Shown here: one piece after another, positions 36,590 through 43,235 of the stretch
How the letters are laid out: each line of letters begins with the position of its first letter
Position numbering within the stretch: the stretch's first letter is position 1
Assembly (NCBI RefSeq): GCF_039525035.1
Contig: NZ_BAAAHE010000025.1
Span: forward strand, 1-64,000
DNA from: Sporichthya brevicatena
Lineage (GTDB): Bacteria > Actinomycetota > Actinomycetes > Sporichthyales > Sporichthyaceae
Reading direction: 5' to 3'
Length of the DNA: 64,000 nt
Notes under the pieces: model-generated
Databases searched by the model: none
Told to the model about the DNA's origin: nothing
Seen by the model: the letters and a program-made list of their open reading frames with translations, nothing else
Position numbers and translations under genes: made by a program

Positions 36590-37324
36590 GTGACGGCGCC
36601 GCTGTTCTTCGTCGACCCGGGGCAGCTCGGCGCCGGTGAGGTCGTGCTCGGCGGGGCCGAGGGCCGGCACGCGGCGAAGGTCCGACGGCTGCGGGTCGGC
36701 GAGGAGGTCGACCTCGCCGACGGGACCGGTGCGCTGGCGCACTGCGTCGTCGCGGCGGTGACGGGGGAGTCCCTCACCCTGCAGGTGCGCGAGCTGACCG
36801 AGGCGCCGCCCGCGGAGCCGTCGTTCACGGTCGTGCAGGCGCTGCCCAAGGGCGACCGGGGTGAGCTCGCCGTCGAGGTGCTGACCGAGGTCGGGGTCGA
36901 CGAGATCGTGCCGTGGTCCGCGGCGCGGTGCGTGACGCAGTGGACCGGGGCGCGCGGCGAACGCTCCGCGCAGCGGTGGGCGGCGCACGCCCGCGAGGCG
37001 GCGAAACAGGCCCGGCGCCCGCGCATCCCCACGGTGGCTCCGCTGGCGAGCACGGCCGAGGTGACGCGCCGGCTCTCGGACGCTGCGCTCGCACTGGTGC
37101 TGCATGAGGGTGCGTCAGATCCGCTCGCGACCGTGATGCTGCCGTCGGCGGGAGAAATCGTGCTCGTCGTCGGCCCCGAGGGCGGGATCGACGACCGCGA
37201 ACTCACCGCGTTCGCCGCGGCGGGGGCTCACGCCTCCCGGCTCGGACCGGAGGTCCTGCGGACCTCCACGGCCGGTGTCGCGGCCCTGTCGGCCCTGTTG
37301 GCCCGGACCACCCGCTGGGCCTGA
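36590..37324 (+). CDS. rsmE: 16S rRNA m3U1498 methyltransferase RsmE
   Basis: 244-aa SPOUT-class methyltransferase that modifies U1498 of 16S rRNA using SAM. The N-terminal PUA-like domain (GGAEGRHAAKVRRLRVGEEV) and C-terminal knot motifs VGPEGGIDDREL and LGPEVLRTSTAGVAAL are typical. GTG 36590 begins 5 bp after the dnaJ stop. The order dnaJ-rsmE is conserved in Actinobacteria, where phoH usually follows closely; here about 7 kb of other genes intervene. Confidence 0.94.
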   Translation: MTAPLFFVDPGQLGAGEVVLGGAEGRHAAKVRRLRVGEEVDLADGTGALAHCVVAAVTGESLTLQVRELTEAPPAEPSFTVVQALPKGDRGELAVEVLTEVGVDEIVPWSAARCVTQWTGARGERSAQRWAAHAREAAKQARRPRIPTVAPLASTAEVTRRLSDAALALVLHEGASDPLATVMLPSAGEIVLVVGPEGGIDDRELTAFAAAGAHASRLGPEVLRTSTAGVAALSALLARTTRWA

Positions 37325-37536
37325 CGCACCGTCGGCTGACGACCGTCACTGTTCGTCACGAGGTTCTTGGGGACGCGCTCGGCGATCCGTCCGGATCCCG
37401 CCCGATTCGTCCCGACCGTCGGGGTGTTCGAGCGCAAAGTGGGACCCAAATCGCCTGCGCGTCAAGGGTGAGGTCGTCACGATGTGTCGTGCGGGACCGA
37501 TCGGGGGGATCGGGCCCACAGCATCCGGGGGGATCG

Positions 37537-38565
37537 ATGAGCGCTCGACGTGTGACGTCGTACCGCCTGCTCCTGGTGCGCTCCGCGCTCGGACGTCTGG
37601 CCCGCGCACTCGGCTACTACGCGGTCGCGACCCGAGCTCAGATCCGCGCGTGGCGCACCTCGTACCAGGTCCAGATGTTCGGTTACCGGATCCGTACGGC
37701 GCTCGCCGCCTCCGGCCGGTTCGTGGGCCGGATCCCGCGTCAGATCCTCGCGGGTCTCGCGCTGGTCGCCTGGTTCTTCAAGGAGCTGCCGGCGTACATC
37801 GGCCGTGTGATCGCCGACCGGCGTGAGGACCGCGCGGAGCTCCGCGCCGAGCGCCGCATCGCCGTCGCCCGCGTCCGCGCGGAGCGGGCCGAGCGTCGCG
37901 CCGCCCGGGCCGAGCGTCGCGCCCGTCGTCGGGCCGAGGCCGCCGAGATCAAGGCCGCCCGCGGCGCGCGCCCGAACGCCCTGCCGGTCCCGGCCTGGTT
38001 CTCCCGGACCGAGGGCGCCGAGGGCGCTGCCCGTCCGGCCCGCCGCATCCCCGTCCCGCGGCGCGCGATCCTCGCCGCCGCGCTGACGATGGCCGCCGCC
38101 GTTCCCGCGTACTCCGTCGTGTCCGGGTCGCTGAGCTCCGACGAGCAACCCCGTCGGCCCGAGGCCGCGGCCGCGCCCGCCGTTCCCTCGACGCCGGCGC
38201 CCGTCGCGGAGCCGGTGGTCACCGCCGCTCCGAGCGCGACCGGCGCCCCGGCGCTCCCGGGCACCGGCGTCGGTCCCGCGGCCCCCGGTGTCGGTCCCGC
38301 GGCCCCCGGTCCGGTCCCGACTGGCGACACCGGCGAGTTCGCCCGGACCCTGACGGTCCTCCCGACCCCCGCCCCGGCGATCCCGGCCCCGCGCCTGCGC
38401 GTCGCCTCGGCCCCGGACGGCTCGGTCCCGCTCGACGCCGCCGCCGTCGTCGGCTCACTCACCCGCCCGCTGACCCCGGCCCAGGCCGCCGAGGCCCAGC
38501 GGCAGGCGAAGTGGGAGCGCAAGATGACCCGCGCCCCCCACGCCGCGAAGTCCGCCGGCAAGTAG
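37537..38565 (+). CDS. Hypothetical membrane-associated protein with Arg/Ala/Glu coiled coil and Pro-rich tail
   Basis: 342-aa protein I do not recognise. ATG 37537 follows GGGGGGAT. Residues 1-85 hold amphipathic and hydrophobic helices (ILAGLALVAWFFKELPAYIG). About 88-150 is a highly charged helix of Arg, Ala and Glu. A second hydrophobic helix (about 172-195, AILAAALTMAAAVPAYSVVS) is followed by a long Pro/Ala/Thr-rich region and a basic end. The tail contains a Gly-Val-Gly-Pro-Ala-Ala-Pro duplication near 38268-38306. The topology suggests a membrane anchor with an extracytoplasmic, wall-spanning tail. The 212 bp upstream show no riboswitch or operator that I could assign. Confidence 0.62.
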   Translation: MSARRVTSYRLLLVRSALGRLARALGYYAVATRAQIRAWRTSYQVQMFGYRIRTALAASGRFVGRIPRQILAGLALVAWFFKELPAYIGRVIADRREDRAELRAERRIAVARVRAERAERRAARAERRARRRAEAAEIKAARGARPNALPVPAWFSRTEGAEGAARPARRIPVPRRAILAAALTMAAAVPAYSVVSGSLSSDEQPRRPEAAAAPAVPSTPAPVAEPVVTAAPSATGAPALPGTGVGPAAPGVGPAAPGPVPTGDTGEFARTLTVLPTPAPAIPAPRLRVASAPDGSVPLDAAAVVGSLTRPLTPAQAAEAQRQAKWERKMTRAPHAAKSAGK

Positions 38566-38581
38566 CACCCCGCAACGTCCC

Positions 38582-38628
38582 GAAGGCCCCGCCCGGTGGA
38601 GATGACATCTCCACCCCGCGGGGCCTTC
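38582..38628 (+). terminator. Terminator hairpin enclosing the first array palindrome
   Basis: GAAGGCCCCGC (38582-38592) pairs with GCGGGGCCTTC (38618-38628), 16 bp past the stop of the hypothetical gene, followed by CTCGTT. The 25-nt interior contains a full copy of the 17-bp palindrome (38597-38613), so the whole can fold as one long, nearly continuous stem. Confidence 0.7.
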
Positions 38629-38687
38629 CTCGTTGGAGATGACATCTCCACTGGGTTGGGTCGTTTGGGTTGGAGATGACATCTCCA
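38597..38687 (-). repeat. Left array: three 17-bp palindromes at exact 37-bp period
   Basis: TGGAGATGACATCTCCA occurs perfectly at 38597-38613, 38634-38650 and 38671-38687. Starts are exactly 37 bp apart and both intervening spacers are 20 bp. Read on the minus strand the central base is T and the spacers begin with AC, the same orientation rule as the right array read on the plus strand. The two arrays are therefore inverted relative to each other around the DUF559 gene. Confidence 0.95.
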
Positions 38688-38705
38688 CTTTGAGGAGGGC
38701 TGCGG

Positions 38706-39752
38706 TCAGGCGGAGCGGAGCCCGAGCGCCATGGCCGCGCGCAGGCGCGACAGGAACCCCTCGGGGTTGTTCATCAGCTCGTGCCAGGTCGTGCGGACGA
38801 CGATCCAGCCGGCGTCGCGGAGGCGCTTCTCACGTGCCTCCTGCTGCTCGATCGCCCGGTGGACGTCCCCGCACCAGGGATCGAGGTACTTCACCGCTCC
38901 GTCGACCTCGATCACGACGCGAAAGGCGCGGAGCAGCAGATCGACGCGGCCGATGTGGCCGAGCGCGTCGTAGAGATCCACCTGCGGCTCGGTCTCGATG
39001 CCGTCGTCGGAGCACACGACGCGGGCCAGGGACTCGGCCGGCGACTCGGCGCGCCCGTCGGCGAACGCGATCGCCTGGCGGGCCGTCAGGGTCTTCGGCC
39101 ACTGGCGACAGGAGTCGAGCACGGCCTGCAGCTCCGCACGGGACGCGCCGAAGTGCATCGCGGCGTCCGCGACGAAGATCGCCTCGATGCGGGTGCTGTC
39201 GCGCATCAGGTCGACGGCGGTCCGCGCCAGGTTGCATACCGGGATGACTCCCTGCGCCGCCACGTGCTCCGGAGGCAGTGCGGCAGGGCGGACCTCGACC
39301 CCTGCGCGATACGTCCGTCGGTCTCGGTTCGCACTGACGAGGTGGATGTGGTGCGGGCGGCGGTCCCAGGGCCGCAGCTCTTCCGCCTCGGCGAAGACGC
39401 TGTTGTCCGTCCGCGGATTGTCGGGCAGCGGCAGTTTGTGCAGGAACCCCGCGCTCGTCCCGCCGGCGGCGAGGAGCGGCGGACCGGCCCGCCCTGGACG
39501 CCACCGCCGTGCGACGAGCGCGCCGGCGATCTCGATGCGATGGCGCTCTCGCTCGTCGCTCGCCTGCCAGTACTCGCCCGGCGTGAAGACGTCCCGGCGG
39601 AGTTCGTGGAGGACGCCGACGCGGACCGCTTCTCGACGGTCGTCGCGATTCATTCCAGCCTCGCTGCACTGTGCAGCAGTGACGACACCGCCCTGCTCGA
39701 GGGCTACGGGAGCGAGAACTTGCGGCAGCACTGGAGTCATGCCGCGCATCAT
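38706..39752 (-). CDS. AbiEi-like winged-helix / DUF559 (Vsr-type nuclease fold) protein
   Basis: 348-aa protein. The N-terminal about 55 residues (VLAPVALEQGGVVTAAQCSE, then REAVRVGVLHELRRDVF) match the winged-helix domain of type IV AbiEi antitoxins. The C-terminal region (about 245-340) is DUF559, related to very-short-patch-repair endonucleases, with a PD-(D/E)xK-like core: the Asp of GRVDLLL and the Glu/Asp of VIEVDG, then WIVVRTTWHEL. ATG 39752 follows AGGGAAG; 39740 is an alternative. No toxin partner gene is adjacent. It is bracketed by the two inverted palindrome arrays, and a TTATCCACA lies just upstream. Function unknown; a nuclease or an orphan TA-like regulator are the alternatives. 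Confidence 0.85.
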   Translation of the reverse strand: MMRGMTPVLPQVLAPVALEQGGVVTAAQCSEAGMNRDDRREAVRVGVLHELRRDVFTPGEYWQASDERERHRIEIAGALVARRWRPGRAGPPLLAAGGTSAGFLHKLPLPDNPRTDNSVFAEAEELRPWDRRPHHIHLVSANRDRRTYRAGVEVRPAALPPEHVAAQGVIPVCNLARTAVDLMRDSTRIEAIFVADAAMHFGASRAELQAVLDSCRQWPKTLTARQAIAFADGRAESPAESLARVVCSDDGIETEPQVDLYDALGHIGRVDLLLRAFRVVIEVDGAVKYLDPWCGDVHRAIEQQEAREKRLRDAGWIVVRTTWHELMNNPEGFLSRLRAAMALGLRSA

Positions 39753-39780
39753 GGCCCGACTTCCCTGGAGGACCCCCGAG

Positions 39781-39789
39781 TTATCCACA
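39781..39789 (+). promoter_or_regulatory. DnaA-box-like TTATCCACA upstream of the DUF559 gene
   Basis: Exact match to the E. coli consensus DnaA box, 28 bp from the DUF559 start and 32 bp from the right array. Significance unproven. Confidence 0.3.
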
Positions 39790-39821
39790 GGCCGCCTCCA
39801 TCGCCGCGTGGGAGCCCGGAA

Positions 39822-39986
39822 TGGAGATGTCATCTCCAGCGGAATCGAGCCCCGCGAGTGGAGATGTCATCTTCAACGCGATGGGCCTGCTCGAGTGGAG
39901 ATGTCATCTGCAACGCGATGGGCCTGCTCGAGTGGAGATGTCATCTCCAACGAACGTGACCTGATCGAGTGGAGATGTCATCTCCA
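39822..39986 (+). repeat. Right array: five 17-bp palindromes at exact 37-bp period
   Basis: Copies of TGGAGATGTCATCTCCA start at 39822, 39859, 39896, 39933 and 39970, each exactly 37 bp apart with 20-bp spacers. Copies 2 and 3 carry one change each (CTTCA and CTGCA ends), the others are perfect. Spacers 2 and 3 are identical (acgcgatgggcctgctcgag), spacer 4 shares 13 of 20 positions with them, and all four end in GAG. The array is thus a tandem repeat of a 37-bp unit with a better-conserved palindromic half. Confidence 0.96.
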
Positions 39987-39995
39987 GGGAGGGGG

Positions 39996-40967
39996 TCAGC
40001 CGATCTTGCTGCCGGGCGGGGGAGCGGTGGGGGTGCCGGTGGGGGTGCCGGTGGGGGCCCCGGGGGTCGGGGTCGGGGTCGGGGTCGCCGGGGTGGAGGG
40101 GGTCGGCGAGGGGATCGGGGTCGGCTGGACCGCGCCGGGCGGGGTGGTGATCGTGATCCAGATCGAGTCCGAGGCGAGCTTGGTCTCGCCGTCCTCGGCG
40201 GAGAGGGTGTACGCGTCGATCCGGTAGTTGCCCGGGTCGAGAGCGAAGGTGACCTGCCAGTCGCCGAGTTCGGGCGCGCCCTGGGTGGCCTGGACGTTGG
40301 CGCGCTTGAGCACCCGCCCGTTCTGGGAGACGTCGACGGTGACCATCGCCTCGAAGACGCGCGCCAGGCCGGCGACCGTCAGCGGGCTGTTGTAGCTGCG
40401 GCCCGACAGCGGCGCGGTGATCGCGACGTAGTTGCTCTGACCGTCGTCGACGGGGATGCCGGAGTCGTCCTGGTTGCGCTCCTGCTCCTCGGTGACCGGC
40501 TTGAGCATCATCGTGTTCTCGGGCGACTCGATGACGCCCTCGGTGGGCTCGGGGTCGTCGCCGCCGGTGGCGCCGATCTCCGGGCCCGGGTCCTCGGGGA
40601 CGTAGCGCTCGACGTCGGACTGCGAGTTCGAGATGACCGGCCCGTCGAAGGGCTGGACCGCGACCGGGTCCGGCGGCCGCTCGACGACGTTGACGTCGCG
40701 GCCGTTGTCGCCGGTGACCTGCAGGCCGATGGCGGTGCCGGCGACCAGAGCGAGCACGAGCGTGCCGCCGGCCAGGGCGGGACGGGAGGCGGCGGAGGTG
40801 AACCAGCCGAGGACGCCGCGGCGGGCCTCGGTGCGGGCGCGGATCTTGGCCAGGCCGTCCCCGACCGGGTGGACGCGGTCGGCCTCCGCGCGCAGGGCGC
40901 GGGCCAGGATCGCCTCGAGGTCCTCGGGCGGCTCGGGCCGGCCGAACCGGCTGCCGTAGTCGCTCAT
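39996..40967 (-). CDS. Membrane-anchored Gmad2 (Ig-like) domain protein, sigma-factor partner
   Basis: 323-aa protein. A cytoplasmic N-terminus of about 55 residues precedes one transmembrane helix (ALAGGTLVLALVAGTAIGLQ, about 63-82). After an acidic stretch there is a Gmad2-type immunoglobulin-like domain (about 170-280; YVAITAPLSGRSYNSPLTVA, SDSIWITI) known from sporulation/germination proteins. The C-terminus is a Pro/Thr/Gly repeat tail. Its ATG overlaps the stop of the upstream sigma factor gene by 4 bp. By position and topology it may be the anti-sigma or sensor partner of that sigma factor; no zinc HxxxCxxC motif is present. Confidence 0.8.
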   Translation of the reverse strand: MSDYGSRFGRPEPPEDLEAILARALRAEADRVHPVGDGLAKIRARTEARRGVLGWFTSAASRPALAGGTLVLALVAGTAIGLQVTGDNGRDVNVVERPPDPVAVQPFDGPVISNSQSDVERYVPEDPGPEIGATGGDDPEPTEGVIESPENTMMLKPVTEEQERNQDDSGIPVDDGQSNYVAITAPLSGRSYNSPLTVAGLARVFEAMVTVDVSQNGRVLKRANVQATQGAPELGDWQVTFALDPGNYRIDAYTLSAEDGETKLASDSIWITITTPPGAVQPTPIPSPTPSTPATPTPTPTPGAPTGTPTGTPTAPPPGSKIG

Positions 40968-41503
40968 GACGTCTGCTCCGCTTCCAGCATCGCTCGCAAC
41001 GCTGCCATGCCCCGGTGGGTGTGGCTCTTCACGGCTCCCTTGGACACCTTCATCGCCGCGGCGATGTCGGCCTCGGACAGATCTCCGTAGTAGCGCAGGA
41101 CGAGCGCCTCGCGCTGCCGCTCGGGCAGCTTGCGCAGGGCGGCCATCACGCGGTCGCTCTCCAGCCGGGAGAGCGCGCCGTGCTCGGCGCTCGGCATGTC
41201 GGGGCCGGGCGTGGGGGCGTACTTGTCGGCGACGACCCGCCGACGCAGGACCGACCGGGACCGGTTGACCACCGTCTGACGCAGGTACGCCAGCGCCTTG
41301 TCCTGGTCCTGGATCCGACGCCACGCGCCGTGCATGGCGACGAAGGCGTCCTGGACGACCTCCTCGGCCTGCATCGAGTCGCGCAGGAGCAGGGCGGACA
41401 GCCGGACAAGGGAGCGGTAGTGCTCGGAGTACAGCGCGGTGACGGCCTCGTCGGCGTCCCACCGGGCGCCGGCGGCCCCCAGCTCCGCGACCATGACTGT
41501 CAT
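40964..41503 (-). CDS. SigE-family ECF RNA polymerase sigma factor
   Basis: 179-aa sigma-70 family factor of the actinobacterial SigE (SigE_fam, TIGR02983-like) group. Region 2 is YSEHYRSLVRLSALLLRDSM, with AEEVVQDAFVAMHGAWRRI. Region 4 is LPERQREALVLRYYGDLSEA, then KVSKGAVKSHTHRGMAALR. ATG 41503 is taken as start (41494 is the alternative); codons upstream to 41611 overlap the divergent hinT promoter region and look spurious. Translationally coupled to the membrane Gmad2-domain protein, a typical sigma/anti-sigma layout. Confidence 0.92.
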   Translation of the reverse strand: MTVMVAELGAAGARWDADEAVTALYSEHYRSLVRLSALLLRDSMQAEEVVQDAFVAMHGAWRRIQDQDKALAYLRQTVVNRSRSVLRRRVVADKYAPTPGPDMPSAEHGALSRLESDRVMAALRKLPERQREALVLRYYGDLSEADIAAAMKVSKGAVKSHTHRGMAALRAMLEAEQTS

Positions 41504-41541
41504 ACCCCCAAGACGCCGGACTGGCTGGATAGGTTTACCTG

Positions 41542-41898
41542 GTGACCAGCTCAGCGCCCGAACCGGATTGTCTGTTCTGCAAGATCGTCGCCGGAGAGAT
41601 CCCGGCAACAATAGTCGCGGAGACCGCCGACACCGTCGCTTTCCGTGACATCAACCCCCAGGCGCCGACGCACGTGCTGGTGATCCCCCGGGAGCACCAC
41701 CGTGACGTGGCCGTCATGGCCGAGCAGAACCCCGCCCTCGCGGGCCGGCTGCTCGCCGACGTGGCCGCCGTGGCGCAGCAGGAAGGGCTGCCCGGCTTCC
41801 GCCTGGTGTTCAACACCGGCGCCGCCGCGCAGCAGACGGTCTTCCACGTCCACGCCCACGTCATCGGCGGCCGTGAGCTGACCTGGCCGCCGGGCTGA
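41542..41898 (+). CDS. hinT: HIT-family purine nucleoside phosphoramidase
   Basis: 118-aa HIT protein that hydrolyses AMP-lysine-type phosphoramidates. The start CLFCKIVAGEIPATIVAET and the catalytic triad motif VFHVHAHVIGG (HxHxHxx) are diagnostic. GTG 41542 is 6 nt after TAGGTT (41530-41535), fitting a leaderless transcript. In many Actinobacteria it sits between rsmE and phoH, as roughly here. A hairpin terminator follows. Confidence 0.94.
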   Translation: MTSSAPEPDCLFCKIVAGEIPATIVAETADTVAFRDINPQAPTHVLVIPREHHRDVAVMAEQNPALAGRLLADVAAVAQQEGLPGFRLVFNTGAAAQQTVFHVHAHVIGGRELTWPPG

Positions 41899-41916
41899 CG
41901 CCGGGTCAAGGGGTGG

Positions 41917-41939
41917 CAGGTGTGCCCAGAGCACACCTG
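41917..41939 (+). terminator. Terminator after hinT
   Basis: CAGGTGTGC, loop CCAGA, GCACACCTG: a perfect 9-bp stem 18 bp past the stop codon. Confidence 0.7.
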
Positions 41940-41979
41940 GCGGCGGCAACGGCGGACGGCTGACCGTCGCTCGCCGGCG

Positions 41980-41996
41980 GTGACGCACGTCACGCT
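41980..41996 (+). promoter_or_regulatory. CRP/FNR-like box overlapping the P450 promoter
   Basis: GTGACGCACGTCAC has the GTGA-N6-TCAC symmetry of cAMP-receptor-protein sites and overlaps the probable -10 CACGCT (41991-41996), which is 6 nt before the P450 ATG. An activator bound here would block RNA polymerase, so repression is the likelier outcome. Confidence 0.4.
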
Positions 41997-42002
41997 GCGG
42001 GC

Positions 42003-43235
42003 ATGACTGCCCCCACCCGTTCCGCGTTCGACACCTGCGACCTCGACTCCGTCGACCTGTCGGTGCCCGAGGCCTTCGTCGACGGCCCGCCGCACGAGTT
42101 GTTCGCGCGACTGCGCGCGCAGGCCCCCGTGCACCGCAACCACAGCCGGAATCCCTACGTCGGGGACTTCTGGTCGATCACGCGGGCCGCCGACATCGAG
42201 ATGGTCAGCAAGCACGCCACCTTGTTCTCCGCGCACGAGCGCGGCATCTGGATGCGGTCCGACGCCGCCGGCGGGCTGGACCTGATGCGCAACATGGTCA
42301 TCTTCAAGGACCCGCCCGACCACACGCGCTACCGGAAGCTGGTCCAGGTCGCGTTCACCCCGCGGACGATCGCGCACCTGGAGGACTACGTCCGCGCGCG
42401 GGTCACCACGATCCTCGACCGGGCCGCCGAGACCGGCTCGATGGACCTGGTGAAGGACCTGTCGCTGCCGGTGCCGCTCGCCGTCATCACCGACCTGCTC
42501 GGGGCACCCGCCTCCGACGTCGGCAAACTCGCGGACTGGACCGCCCGGCTGGACACCGGCGTCGATGCGCCCGAGCTGGGCATCTGCATGGAAGCCATGA
42601 TGGAGATGGCCGGCTACCTCGAAGAACTGATTCTGGGTCAGATCAAGGGGGACTCGCTCGTCGGGCTGCTCGCGCGCGCGGAGGTCGACGGCGACCGCCT
42701 CACCGAGGACGAGCTGCTGATGTTCTTCGCGATCCTCGTCTTCGCCGGCAACGACACGACGCGGAACGCCACGTCCTCCGGGGTGCTCGCCCTGACCGAG
42801 CATCCCGACCAGCTCCAGGCGCTCGCCGCGGACCCGTCGCGCATCCCGAACGCGGTGGAGGAGATCCTGCGTTGGAGCACGCCGCTGAACTACTTCGCGC
42901 GCACCGCGCTGGAGGACACCGAGATCCGCGGGGTCCCGATCGCGGCGGGCGACCTGCTCCTGCTCTGGTACGCCTCGGGCAGCCGCGACGAGGAGATCCT
43001 GCCCGGCGCGGACCGGTTCGACGTCCTGCGGCCGGTGGAGTACCACCAGGCCTTCGGCGGCGGCGGACGGCACTTCTGCCTCGGCGCCGGTCTCGCCCGC
43101 CTGGAGCTGAAGGTCATCTTCGAGGAATTCACCCGCCGCGTCCGGGACCCCCGCCTGTCGGGCCCCGTCGTGCGGCACTGCACGACCTGGGTGAACGGCT
43201 ACGACTCGATCCCGCTGACCTTCACCCCGGCGTAG
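42003..43235 (+). CDS. Cytochrome P450
   Basis: 410-aa soluble bacterial P450 monooxygenase. The I-helix oxygen-activation motif is FAGNDTTRNA (about 246-255), the K-helix ExxR is EEILRW, and the heme ligand loop is FGGGGRHFCLG with the axial Cys at residue 359. The sequence style (KDPPDHTRYRKLVQVAFTPR) is close to CYP families acting on terpenes, steroid side chains or fatty acids. No ferredoxin or reductase gene is adjacent. ATG 42003. Its 3' end overlaps the convergent PucR gene by 14 bp. Confidence 0.95.
   Translation: MTAPTRSAFDTCDLDSVDLSVPEAFVDGPPHELFARLRAQAPVHRNHSRNPYVGDFWSITRAADIEMVSKHATLFSAHERGIWMRSDAAGGLDLMRNMVIFKDPPDHTRYRKLVQVAFTPRTIAHLEDYVRARVTTILDRAAETGSMDLVKDLSLPVPLAVITDLLGAPASDVGKLADWTARLDTGVDAPELGICMEAMMEMAGYLEELILGQIKGDSLVGLLARAEVDGDRLTEDELLMFFAILVFAGNDTTRNATSSGVLALTEHPDQLQALAADPSRIPNAVEEILRWSTPLNYFARTALEDTEIRGVPIAAGDLLLLWYASGSRDEEILPGADRFDVLRPVEYHQAFGGGGRHFCLGAGLARLELKVIFEEFTRRVRDPRLSGPVVRHCTTWVNGYDSIPLTFTPA

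Noticed and set aside
37325-37536. Riboswitch in the 212-bp gap before the hypothetical gene
   Set aside because: G-rich segments (GGGACCGATC, GGGGGGATCG) look structured but fit no riboswitch pattern I can defend.
38706-39752. Complete type IV toxin-antitoxin pair
   Set aside because: Only the AbiEi-like winged-helix protein is present; no AbiEii-type nucleotidyltransferase toxin is adjacent, and the C-terminus is DUF559 instead.
39822-39986. CRISPR array
   Set aside because: Regular period and palindromic repeats resemble one, but the repeat is only 17 bp, the spacers 20 bp, two spacers are identical and the others related, and no cas gene is present.
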